Origin: Bacteroidota bacterium
GTDB lineage: Bacteria > Bacteroidota > Ignavibacteria > UBA10030 > UBA6906
Direction of reading: 5' to 3'
NCBI GenBank assembly: GCA_003541875.1
Contig: DPLS01000115.1
Coordinates: forward strand, 1 to 5,498
Length of the DNA: 5,498 nt
Shown here: piece by piece, positions 1 through 5,498 of the stretch
How the letters are laid out: every line of letters starts with the position of its first letter
Numbering within the stretch: the first letter of the stretch is position 1
Notes under the pieces: model-generated
Databases searched by the model: none
What the model saw: only the letters and a program-made list of their open reading frames with translations
Told to the model about the DNA's origin: nothing
Translations under genes and position numbers: made by a program

Positions 1-582
1 TGCAAGCCGGGTTTGCCTCCAGAATGCTGCACTATAACCCCAAAGCCCATAACTCTGATCGAGGACCTCACGATCCTGGACCTTGTAAGGACTTTCAACC
101 CGTAACGTTGTCTCAACAATCCAGATCTGTCCGGGGAACATTGCCGCCACCCCGAACTGGTCAAGGTACTTCATGCCGAATTGAACGACGCCGGGAAGGG
201 ACCCGATGAGGCTGACTCCATTTGTAGTTGTCCCGACTCTGCGGTAAAGCATCTTGTCGTTGGGATTTGCAGTCGAAGTAATTGTCTTTCCCAGATACCA
301 ATCAACGGTATCCACTTGTCCATCATTGTCGAGGTCGCCGAGAAACGAGATGTGTGATGTATCGGCACGCCTGACCACTGTGGTTGGGTCGTCTACCCCA
401 TAACCCATCTTTCTGAAGTCGTATTCAATCGCCTGGACAAGACTCACGAGGCTTTCCTGCACCATGACATCCGCCTTGTAGGAGCCATTCGAATTTGCGA
501 CGTTCATGTTCATTCTCAACGCCATCATGATGACCAACCCGGCAATCACGACCGACCCAACCATATCAAAAATGACAGACAC
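1..582 (-). CDS. PilW-like pilin-related membrane-anchored protein, partial (3' end beyond left edge)
   Basis: The frame is open for 194 codons from a GTG at 582 to the window edge, with no stop, so the C-terminus is missing. The GTG start is chosen because a perfect AGGAGG lies 8 nt upstream. Residues 3-22 are a hydrophobic segment that starts almost at the N-terminus (VIFDMVGSVVIAGLVIMMAL), followed by a polar helix-like stretch and then EYDFRKMGYGV at 53-63, which resembles the 'DLRxAGYG' region of PilW-type minor pilins. Residues 83-94 (DLDNDGQVDTVD) form a DxDxDG loop followed by W95-Y96; a similar acidic loop before an aromatic strand is common in PilW-like prepilins. The usual prepilin cleavage motif (G-F-T-x-x-E) is absent. 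It is probably an inner-membrane-anchored subunit of a pilus or pseudopilus-like structure, co-transcribed with the gene just upstream. Reality of the gene is nearly certain; function is inferred from these resemblances only. Confidence 0.8.
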   Translation of the reverse strand, partial: MSVIFDMVGSVVIAGLVIMMALRMNMNVANSNGSYKADVMVQESLVSLVQAIEYDFRKMGYGVDDPTTVVRRADTSHISFLGDLDNDGQVDTVDWYLGKTITSTANPNDKMLYRRVGTTTNGVSLIGSLPGVVQFGMKYLDQFGVAAMFPGQIWIVETTLRVESPYKVQDREVLDQSYGLWGYSAAFWRQTRLA

Positions 583-590
583 TGATTCAC

Positions 591-596
591 CCTCCT
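591..596 (-). promoter_or_regulatory. Shine-Dalgarno AGGAGG overlapping the upstream stop codon
   Basis: On the minus strand the sequence reads TAGGAGGGTGAATCAGTG. The TAG that ends the upstream pilin-like gene supplies the first AG of the AGGAGG, and the GTG start follows after 8 nt. This fixes the GTG at 582 as the start and suggests that translation of the two genes is coupled. Confidence 0.8.
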
Positions 597-1152
597 AGTT
601 CCAATAGGAAATGACAGTGGGGAACACGAGAGTATCACGGGAAGATGGGGAGAACACATTGATCGTGAGCCGCTTATGCCAGGTTCGGTTTGCAGACGCG
701 GTGATCGTTGATGTAGTTACGTTCACGTATTCGACCTTTGCCTTGAGAAAATAATCAGCCCTGAATCCCTTGGAGTCTCCCCGGTAGGTGGCAATCTGGG
801 CATGGGACTGGTCGCTTACATACTCAATGAAGAATCCGTTGAAGTCATCAAGATCGTCGTAGTCGGTCTTTGTGGAATCGGAGGTGCGGTAGGACTCGTT
901 CGCATCTTTTCCTAGGTAGGCGGTTGTGGTCAGTTGAGTCGTTGCCGTCACGCCGCTGTCAACGCTTGCCTGGTCGAACATCTTTCCTTCAGCCTCCTCC
1001 ACAAGCGAGGTTGCCAGGGAAATTGCTGCGATCCCGAACTCGCTATCCATGACGACCTTTTCATTTTCCAGCATGTTCGAGTTGGCCGAGAAAATAATGA
1101 TCCCCAGAAGGAACATTGCCCCCAGTGCCAATAGCATCTGCCCTGAACCCAT
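595..1152 (-). CDS. Small pilin-like protein with N-terminal membrane anchor (hypothetical)
   Basis: Complete 185-residue protein with ATG start and TAG stop. Residues 6-22 form one hydrophobic segment that begins directly after M-G-S-G-Q, and an amphipathic helix-like stretch follows to about residue 60 (EKVVMDSEFGIAAISLATSLVEEA in two pieces), the layout of a type IV pilin or pseudopilin N-terminal helix. The rest looks beta-rich. It includes an acidic YDDLDDFNGFF stretch (98-108), similar in my memory to the 'DDxDDYxG' region of MSHA minor pilins, and a strand-rich C-terminus ending SYWN. There is no canonical prepilin peptidase site: G4 is followed by Q5 and there is no Glu at +5. The best ribosome binding match is AGAGG at 1167-1171, 14 nt from the ATG, which is a long spacing; no other in-frame ATG, GTG or TTG exists before the upstream in-frame stop. 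It is probably the first gene of the pilin-like unit. I do not recognise a named family. Confidence 0.8.
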   Translation of the reverse strand: MGSGQMLLALGAMFLLGIIIFSANSNMLENEKVVMDSEFGIAAISLATSLVEEAEGKMFDQASVDSGVTATTQLTTTAYLGKDANESYRTSDSTKTDYDDLDDFNGFFIEYVSDQSHAQIATYRGDSKGFRADYFLKAKVEYVNVTTSTITASANRTWHKRLTINVFSPSSRDTLVFPTVISYWN

Positions 1153-1182
1153 CGTGTTCTGATTAACCTCTGTGTGTTCAAC

Positions 1183-1258
1183 GATACGGTGTTTCTATCT
1201 TTGATACGAAAAGCGTGCCGTAGTTAGATTGCGAAACTACGGCTCTTTTCAAGATACG
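1183..1258. repeat. Three direct GATACG copies upstream of the pilin-like genes
   Basis: GATACG occurs at 1183-1188, 1203-1208 and 1253-1258, start-to-start distances of 20 and 50 bp. The first two copies overlap the region where the promoter of the pilin-like genes should lie. They could be operator half-sites for a regulator; the motif is short, so chance remains possible. Confidence 0.25.
1208..1250 (-). terminator. Bidirectional hairpin, candidate intrinsic terminator
   Basis: A perfect 9-bp stem GCCGTAGTT (1217-1225) pairs with AACTACGGC (1235-1243) around a 9-nt loop. It is extended by GAAAAG (1208-1213) pairing with CTTTTC (1245-1250) across a small internal loop. The A-tract/U-tract flanks make it readable as a terminator in both directions. 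On the minus strand the stem is followed by ACGCTTTT, only four U residues, so efficiency may be modest. It would stop read-through from the ABC operon before the pilin-like genes; an attenuator or mRNA-stabilising role is also possible. Confidence 0.45.
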
Positions 1259-1420
1259 CACAGCTGTGGATGAGTTGATGGGTGCGGATTCTTCAAAGTG
1301 GGGGAACGAAGGCGATGTGTGTACTATAATGCCGGGGGGTTGGATTGTCAGTTTCTTGGTTGCCGGCAATCCAGGCTGAAGGAGTTACTCACGGAGGTTC
1401 CAGAAAACGCGGAGTGTACT

Positions 1421-1457
1421 CAAGCAATAGAGACAAGCTCCTTCTCTATTACGCTTG
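1421..1457 (-). terminator. 12-bp stem-loop just downstream of the ABC operon
   Basis: CAAGC (1421-1425) pairs with GCTTG (1453-1457) and AATAGAG (1426-1432) with CTCTATT (1444-1450), with a 2-nt bulge and an 11-nt loop. It begins 33 nt after the stop codon of the last permease, a usual place for a 3'-end structure. No U-tract follows it on the minus strand, so it is more likely a 3'-end-protecting or factor-dependent structure than a classical intrinsic terminator. Confidence 0.35.
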
Positions 1458-1489
1458 CGATCTCTGCGTTGTGTTTCTCTGATGAGCGG

Positions 1490-2662
1490 CTAAGAAGCCC
1501 TCAACGCATCCAGGACATTCAACCGCGCAGCGCGCGCAGCAGGGAGGAATCCACCGACGAAACCCATGACCACCGCGAAAATGAGCGAGTAGATCACAAT
1601 GTTGGCGGAGAGGGTGAAACTGAACGCGAGTTCGGCAAAGGTTCCAAAATTGACTGTCGAGATCGTGAAGAACTGAAGTCCGGATGCAATGACCAACCCG
1701 ATGAGTCCGCCGGCGAGTGAAAGAAAGATAGACTCGAGCAGAAACGTGATAAGGATGCTCGTTCGTTGAAAGCCCAGGGCACGCAGAGTGCCGATCTCCA
1801 CGGTGCGGTTGGCGACCGCAGCGTACATCGTGATCATGGCGCCGATGATGGCTCCAACACTGAAACCAATGGTGATGACAAGACCAAGCACTCTGATGAA
1901 GATGGCCATAAACCTGGATTGGCGTTCGTAGTACTCCTTCTCCCTTTCCGCTTTGAGTGTTTTCAGCCGGTTGTCCGCTTCCATTGCTTTCTGCAATCCG
2001 GCAAAGTCGTTCTTGTCCTTCATCCGTATCGTCACCGAAGAGAAGGCACCACGCCTGTTCAACGCTCCCATAAGTTGGTCGGCATCGCCCCATACCTCTG
2101 AATCAAACCCGGTCCCGTTTGCATCAAACAAACCCACGATTGTCCAGGTGTCGCCGCTGAATTTGATGGTCTGTCCGATCTGCGCTCCCTTAAACCGCTT
2201 GCTGATATTCGCGCCCGCAATGAGTTCACGTGCGCCTTGCGCATACATTCTTCCGCTTGTCAGTCGCACCACCGGCCTCAACATGAATGCCTCCGGAGAA
2301 ACGCCGCGCACGGTGATGTTCCCCATGTCGTTCGTCGAGATCTTCTGAAGGTTGATGATGGTGACAACTTCGGATGAGGCAAGGGGTTTTCCATCCTGGC
2401 CTTTGTCAATTGCCGAAAGGGCTCTGATTGTGTTCATCTGGTCTCTGTCGATCCCGCTGACGAGCTCGGTGTCCGACCCCTTGCGCAGCATGATCACGTT
2501 GTCATCTGAACCTGTTGCGACAAGTGTTTTCTCGACGCCGTACGCAAGCATCAGGACCGCCGCGAATACGAATACCACAAGGGCAACACCCAGGATGGTA
2601 AGCGACGCCGTCAATTTGCGAGTGAAGAGATTGCGGACACTGTAGACGAGAGGTATTCTCAT
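1490..2662 (-). CDS. ABC transporter permease, FtsX/MacB type (second permease)
   Basis: Inner-membrane subunit of an ABC exporter, 390 residues, the usual size for a four-helix FtsX/MacB permease without a fused ATPase. The N-terminus has a basic cytoplasmic stretch (YSVRNLFTRKLTASLTILGV, residues 7-26) leading into the first helix at about 20-42. A large periplasmic domain of the MacB_PCD type spans about 43-250, and three further helices lie at about 253-283, 302-330 and 353-376. EIGTLRALGFQR (289-300) is the conserved cytoplasmic coupling-helix motif, and PAARAARLNVLDALR (374-388) is the typical FtsX C-terminus. The ATG is supported by AAGGA 8 nt upstream, and the gene begins 20 nt after the stop of the first permease. 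It probably pairs with that permease as a heterodimer driven by the ATPase of this operon. Family assignment is firm; the substrate is unknown. Confidence 0.93.
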   Translation of the reverse strand: MRIPLVYSVRNLFTRKLTASLTILGVALVVFVFAAVLMLAYGVEKTLVATGSDDNVIMLRKGSDTELVSGIDRDQMNTIRALSAIDKGQDGKPLASSEVVTIINLQKISTNDMGNITVRGVSPEAFMLRPVVRLTSGRMYAQGARELIAGANISKRFKGAQIGQTIKFSGDTWTIVGLFDANGTGFDSEVWGDADQLMGALNRRGAFSSVTIRMKDKNDFAGLQKAMEADNRLKTLKAEREKEYYERQSRFMAIFIRVLGLVITIGFSVGAIIGAMITMYAAVANRTVEIGTLRALGFQRTSILITFLLESIFLSLAGGLIGLVIASGLQFFTISTVNFGTFAELAFSFTLSANIVIYSLIFAVVMGFVGGFLPAARAARLNVLDALRAS

Positions 2663-2675
2663 GGGTTCTTTCCTT

Positions 2676-2686
2676 GTGGTTCCTAG
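2676..2686 (-). repeat. Repeated 11-mer at a gene junction (copy 1)
   Basis: On the minus strand CTAGGAACCAC spans the TAG stop of the first permease and the bases after it. The identical 11-mer is at 3845-3855, spanning the ATPase stop. Here the second permease uses a separate AAGGA site further downstream, so this copy may be a leftover of the same ribosome binding segment. Confidence 0.4.
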
Positions 2687-3843
2687 CCGATTTGCCGCAA
2701 TCCGTCGACGATTTTCATTGAGGTGGCGCGCCAGATCGGGAACACCGAAGCGACGATGCCAACAATAAGCGCCGACGAGCCTGCGAGGATGATGGTGGTC
2801 TGCGTTACGTCGAAGACCGGAAACATCCCTTGTGGGATATTCGCCGCGATGCCCTGTACCATGGGGAACATAAGGAACAGCCCGAGAATCCCGCCGGCGA
2901 TCGAGATTGCCAATGATTCACCCGCAATCAGCCCGATGATGTGCCCTTTGGTGAAACCAAGTGTCTTCAAAACTGCGTATTCGCGAATGCGCTCACGGGC
3001 TGTCATGACCATGGTGTTTCCGAGAACAAGCAGAATCACTCCGATGATGACGAACGCGATGAAATTCATCGCCGTGAGAATTGCGCCTGACATGGACACA
3101 AAACTCTGCTGGAAGGCTGCCTCAGTCTCCGATTTCGTCTCCGCACGCGAGTTCTTAAACATTTCATCGATGGTCTGAGAAATCAGGGGAGCCTTGCTCG
3201 GATCACTGATAGTAATGACGTACCATCCCACATTGCCCGCCCTTGTTGGTTGACTCTGTTTCAATCGCTCATCAAGATATTGCCAATGGAAGAGCATCTG
3301 CGTGGCGTCAACCTTCTCGTCACGCGGCTTATAGATTGCCCGCACCACAAACTCATACTTGCCTGGATAGATATCACCTTCAATTGGCATGACGTCGCCA
3401 ATCTTCAGTTTGTATTGCTCCGCGATCTTCTGCCCGATAACGCATGAGTTGCGCTCCTTCTTGAACGTTTCAAGTTGATCCTTGTCGACAATGAACTCAG
3501 GATATCCATCGAAGTACGTTTCGGCTTCAACCGCCATCCGGGCAAAGAACTGGCTCTGATCAATATAGATTCCCCCGAACCAATTGGCGAACGTCACTCT
3601 GGACACGCCCGGAATCCTCGCTATCTGGTCCTTGTAGGAATAGGGGAGAGGGAAGATGAAGGACACTGCATGTCTTGTAATGAGTCGATTGACTGCAGAA
3701 GCTTCGACGCCGGAGTACCACGCGTCGACAACAGTTCTCAGGACGCCAAAGAACATCACGGCGATTGAAATGCCGAGAATGGTCAAGGCACTCCGGAGCT
3801 TGTGTCGGAGAACGTTTCGTATAATGAGCTTCAGGATTTGCAT
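2683..3843 (-). CDS. ABC transporter permease, FtsX/MacB type (first permease)
   Basis: Inner-membrane permease of 386 residues, paralogous to the next gene. Residues 8-22 (IRNVLRHKLRSALTI) are the basic entry to helix 1 (about 19-38). A MacB_PCD-like periplasmic domain spans about 40-250, with WYSGVEASAVNRL and a FANWFGGIYID segment. Three more helices lie at about 254-280, 302-329 and 348-369. The coupling motif EYAVLKTLGFTKG is at 288-300 and the C-terminus PIWRATSMKIVDGLR (369-383) matches the family pattern. The ATG follows AGGAA by 5 nt, and this site is formed from the TAG stop of the ATPase gene, only 8 nt upstream, so translation is probably coupled. The periplasmic domain differs clearly from that of the neighbouring permease, which argues for a heterodimer and not two interchangeable homodimers. 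MacB homodimers carry a fused ATPase; this one does not. Confidence 0.93.
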   Translation of the reverse strand: MQILKLIIRNVLRHKLRSALTILGISIAVMFFGVLRTVVDAWYSGVEASAVNRLITRHAVSFIFPLPYSYKDQIARIPGVSRVTFANWFGGIYIDQSQFFARMAVEAETYFDGYPEFIVDKDQLETFKKERNSCVIGQKIAEQYKLKIGDVMPIEGDIYPGKYEFVVRAIYKPRDEKVDATQMLFHWQYLDERLKQSQPTRAGNVGWYVITISDPSKAPLISQTIDEMFKNSRAETKSETEAAFQQSFVSMSGAILTAMNFIAFVIIGVILLVLGNTMVMTARERIREYAVLKTLGFTKGHIIGLIAGESLAISIAGGILGLFLMFPMVQGIAANIPQGMFPVFDVTQTTIILAGSSALIVGIVASVFPIWRATSMKIVDGLRQIG

Positions 3844-3844
3844 A

Positions 3845-3855
3845 GTGGTTCCTAG
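3845..3855 (-). repeat. Repeated 11-mer at a gene junction (copy 2)
   Basis: The second CTAGGAACCAC, spanning the ATPase stop codon. Here it acts as the ribosome binding site of the first permease (AGGAA, 5 nt before the ATG). Confidence 0.4.
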
Positions 3856-4538
3856 TTCGTCAGTTCGCCCTTGTCGAGGTGCATTACTTTGTGCGCCTTC
3901 TCTGCTGCGCGGGGATCATGCGTGACCATGAGGATGGTCTTCTTGAACTCCTTATTCAACCGATCGAGAAGCGTCATGATCTCTGCGGCGGAGTTCTTGT
4001 CGAGATCTCCTGTCGGTTCATCGGCAACGATGGTTGTGGGATCGGTTACGATGGCACGGGCGATAGCAACGCGCTGCTCCTGGCCGCCCGAGAGTTGTTT
4101 CGGGTAGTGTTTTATGCGATCTCCCAACCCGACAAGTGTCAGCGCAAGCTCAACCTGCTTCTTCCTTTCTTGCTTTGACAGGTTCGTGAGCAAAAGAGGC
4201 AACTCGACATTCTCATATGCCGTTAATACGGGGAGCAGATTGTAAAACTGAAACACGAACCCGACGTGCTGCGCACGCCACTTGGCTATCGCCTTCGCAT
4301 TGAACGCTGAGATATCCTGATCATTCACAATAATCTGACCGGCGGTGGGGCGGTCGATGCCGGCAATGAGATTCAGAAGCGTCGTCTTTCCCGATCCCGA
4401 AGGTCCCATGAGCGCCAGGAATTCTCCCTCAGGCACTGAGAGCGAGATGTTCATCAGGACGGGGATCTCAATGCTGTCACGATAGTACTTCTTTGTGACG
4501 TTCTTTACGTGTATCAACTCCTTGTTTGCGTCAGGCAT
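3852..4538 (-). CDS. ABC transporter ATP-binding protein, MacB/LolD type
   Basis: Cytoplasmic ATPase that powers the two permeases. From the chosen ATG (228 aa) the motifs are: Walker [10 protein letters not shown] at 45-53, Q-loop [21 protein letters not shown] at about 94-114 (Q97; typical of the MacB/LolD/FtsE branch), signature [14 protein letters not shown] from 149, Walker B with [12 protein letters not shown] ending at 180 (catalytic E174), and the switch histidine in VTHDPRAAE (H207). All catalytic residues are present. The signature is followed by EQR where QQR is usual, a mild variant. The start at 4538 is preferred because GGGAGA precedes it with good spacing and family members normally begin just before the 'hVKNVTKKY' strand. 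An in-frame ATG at 4589 would add 17 residues (245 aa) and reduce the gap to the adaptor to 9 nt, but it lacks a purine-rich site. The gene ends 8 nt before the first permease. Confidence 0.94.
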   Translation of the reverse strand: MPDANKELIHVKNVTKKYYRDSIEIPVLMNISLSVPEGEFLALMGPSGSGKTTLLNLIAGIDRPTAGQIIVNDQDISAFNAKAIAKWRAQHVGFVFQFYNLLPVLTAYENVELPLLLTNLSKQERKKQVELALTLVGLGDRIKHYPKQLSGGQEQRVAIARAIVTDPTTIVADEPTGDLDKNSAAEIMTLLDRLNKEFKKTILMVTHDPRAAEKAHKVMHLDKGELTN

Positions 4539-4543
4539 CTGGT

Positions 4544-4549
4544 TCTCCC
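4544..4549 (-). promoter_or_regulatory. Ribosome binding site that decides the ATPase start
   Basis: The minus strand reads GGGAGAACCAGATG, placing GGAG 6 nt before the ATG at 4538. No comparable site precedes the alternative ATG at 4589 (TGATTTCATGAAATG). Confidence 0.6.
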
Positions 4550-4598
4550 GTGTTCGTACGATTGTTGTTGGTTCAGCAAGTGAACTCATTTCATGAAA

Positions 4599-5498
4599 TC
4601 AGGATTTGACTTTGATCTTCGATCCGGTGGAAAGCGTTGGATCGGGACGTGCAACAACTTGATCTCCCTGTACAACACCCTCACGAATTTCTATCCGCGC
4701 ACCAATCCGTTCGCCGGTCTTTACCGGCATTTCGGTCAGAGCGCCTTCCCGCACCAGCAATACAACATCGGCACCGTTGCGGTTCACGACTGCCGAGAGA
4801 GGTACGGTGAGCTTCGGAGGTGCCGTGGAAGCAGCTTTGTCAAGTTCCTTTGAAAGGAATGTTACTTTGGCGCTCATCTCCGGCAACACGCGCTCGTCTT
4901 TCTCTCTGAATCGCACCTTGGTCAGCACGGTTGCTTTCGCTCTGTCAGCGGTGGGAACGATCTTGCCCACGAAACCCTGATACCGTATCTCGGGATACGC
5001 ATCCAGAACAATCTCCGTCGGCTGTCCGATCTTCACGCGGGTGATGTTGGACTCAGACACGTCGGCTTCTACTTCGAGGGATGACATGTCCGCCATGGAG
5101 ACCACAGCGCCGCGTGAGTTGGATGCTGCGCCAAACGGAGCAACGACTTCTCCAACGTCGGCGTTCTTGGTCAACACGGTTCCATCAAAGGGTGCCCTGA
5201 TGCGAGTGTTCTCGACCGCAACTTCAGCCGAGCTAACGGCCGCCTGAGCCGACATGATTGACGCCAGTACTCTTTTGTAACGGGCATTGGCGCCATCAAG
5301 CTCTGCCTTGGATGTCAATCCGGATTTGTAGAGACTCGTCTGCCGTTCAAGGGAACGATGAGCATCCTCCGAGTCTGCCATCGCGAGTTGGAGATCGGCG
5401 CGTGCTCTTGCCAGCGCAGCCACAACATCCTGATCCTCAAGGCGTCCGATCAACTGGCCTTTCTTCACCCGGTCTCCCTCTTGAACTCCGAGGTACTC
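4599..5498 (-). CDS. HlyD/MacA-type periplasmic adaptor (membrane fusion protein), partial at right edge
   Basis: The last 299 residues of an efflux adaptor; the frame is open to the window edge, so the signal peptide or N-terminal anchor and the first half of the lipoyl domain are missing. A GTG at 5468 lies inside the lipoyl hairpin and is not the real start. Visible parts in window numbering: first lipoyl half EGDRVKKGQLIGRLED (7-22); an alpha-helical hairpin rich in Ala, Arg and Gln (about 25-95) for contact with an outer-membrane channel; second lipoyl half with RAPFDGTV (101-108); beta-barrel domain with LEVEADVSESNITRVKIGQP (141-160); and a membrane-proximal domain (about 220-299) with VPLSAVV and the GxRIEIREGVVQGDQVV pattern. 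The protein works in the periplasm, bridging the permeases to a TolC-like channel, which is not in the window. It is the most upstream gene of the operon visible here. Family is firm; the substrate cannot be told. Confidence 0.92.
   Translation of the reverse strand, partial: EYLGVQEGDRVKKGQLIGRLEDQDVVAALARARADLQLAMADSEDAHRSLERQTSLYKSGLTSKAELDGANARYKRVLASIMSAQAAVSSAEVAVENTRIRAPFDGTVLTKNADVGEVVAPFGAASNSRGAVVSMADMSSLEVEADVSESNITRVKIGQPTEIVLDAYPEIRYQGFVGKIVPTADRAKATVLTKVRFREKDERVLPEMSAKVTFLSKELDKAASTAPPKLTVPLSAVVNRNGADVVLLVREGALTEMPVKTGERIGARIEIREGVVQGDQVVARPDPTLSTGSKIKVKS

Larger units (their letters stand above)
1153..1489. other. Intergenic region between the ABC operon and the pilin-like genes
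   Basis: These 337 bases hold no coding frame I believe in. They contain two strong inverted repeats (1208-1250 and 1421-1457), a perfect 10-bp palindrome CACAGCTGTG at 1259-1268, a second palindrome TTGCCGGCAA at 1360-1369, and three GATACG copies at 1183, 1203 and 1253. A weak Bacteroidota-style promoter can be read on the minus strand: TATCGTTG at 1179-1186, compared with TAnnTTTG, 20 nt downstream of TTTTCG at 1207-1212. It would give a leader of about 20 nt for the 185-residue protein. The promoter is a guess; the presence of regulatory or termination signals somewhere here is likely, because the region separates two functionally different units. Confidence 0.6.

Noticed and set aside
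948..1181. 77-codon minus-strand frame beginning with TTG
   Set aside because: Out-of-frame overlap with the 185-residue pilin-like protein; Trp/Arg/Cys-rich composition marks it as a shadow frame.
1211..1224. Possible sigma-54 promoter (GGCACG near CTTTTCG on the minus strand)
   Set aside because: The spacing between GG and the required GC dinucleotide is wrong and the -12 element is missing.
1325..1330. Perfect TATAAT on the plus strand
   Set aside because: No recognisable -35 element at the right distance and no believable plus-strand gene downstream; a chance AT-rich hexamer is more likely.
1178..1369. 63-codon minus-strand frame in the intergenic region
   Set aside because: It starts with TTG, has no good ribosome binding site, runs through the 1208-1250 hairpin and has no recognisable features; treated as non-coding.
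1298..1720. 140-codon plus-strand open frame across the intergenic region and the 3' end of the second permease
   Set aside because: More than half lies antisense to a well-supported permease gene, the protein is a low-complexity run of Arg, Glu and Asp typical of a reverse-strand shadow, and no ribosome binding site stands out.
1449..2093. 214-codon minus-strand open frame
   Set aside because: It is a different frame of the second permease gene, with a Cys/His/Arg-rich composition and none of the family motifs; the permease frame clearly explains the sequence.
1953..2348. 131-codon plus-strand open frame
   Set aside because: Entirely antisense to the second permease, without supporting signals.

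Overview
The window is a compact bacterial segment in which every gene I can support lies on the minus strand, so transcription runs from right to left. Base composition looks balanced (near half GC by eye), gene spacing is tight, and most starts have clear purine-rich ribosome binding sites. There are no RNA genes, insertion sequences, CRISPR arrays or phage genes. The two pilin-like proteins on the left resemble, from memory, proteins of the Ignavibacteria/Chlorobi side of the Bacteroidota. That placement is an inference with modest confidence, because no taxonomic marker gene is present.

Right block (5498 down to 1490): a four-gene ABC export operon. In transcription order it holds a HlyD/MacA-type periplasmic adaptor (5' end cut by the window edge), a MacB/LolD-type ATPase, and two different FtsX/MacB-type permeases. 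The four genes are separated by about 60 nt (adaptor to ATPase, using the preferred ATPase start), 8 nt (ATPase to first permease) and 20 nt (between permeases). This is the split, heteromeric version of MacAB-like machinery: the ATPase is a separate polypeptide, the two permeases probably form a heterodimer, and the adaptor would link them to an outer-membrane channel that is not encoded here. The substrate cannot be read from the sequence.

Middle (1489 to 1153): 337 bases without a convincing gene. It holds two strong inverted repeats, a 10-bp palindrome and three GATACG copies, and probably contains the end of the ABC transcript and the promoter of the next unit.

Left block (1152 to 1): two tightly coupled genes for small, N-terminally anchored, pilin-like proteins. 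The first (185 aa) is complete. The second runs off the left edge, starts with GTG, has a textbook AGGAGG site built onto the stop codon of the first gene, and contains PilW-like features plus an EF-hand-like DxDxDG loop. Neither has the canonical prepilin peptidase motif (G, then F/M, with Glu at +5). This pair is the least ordinary part of the window and may belong to a pilus or pseudopilus-like assembly whose remaining genes would lie to the left.
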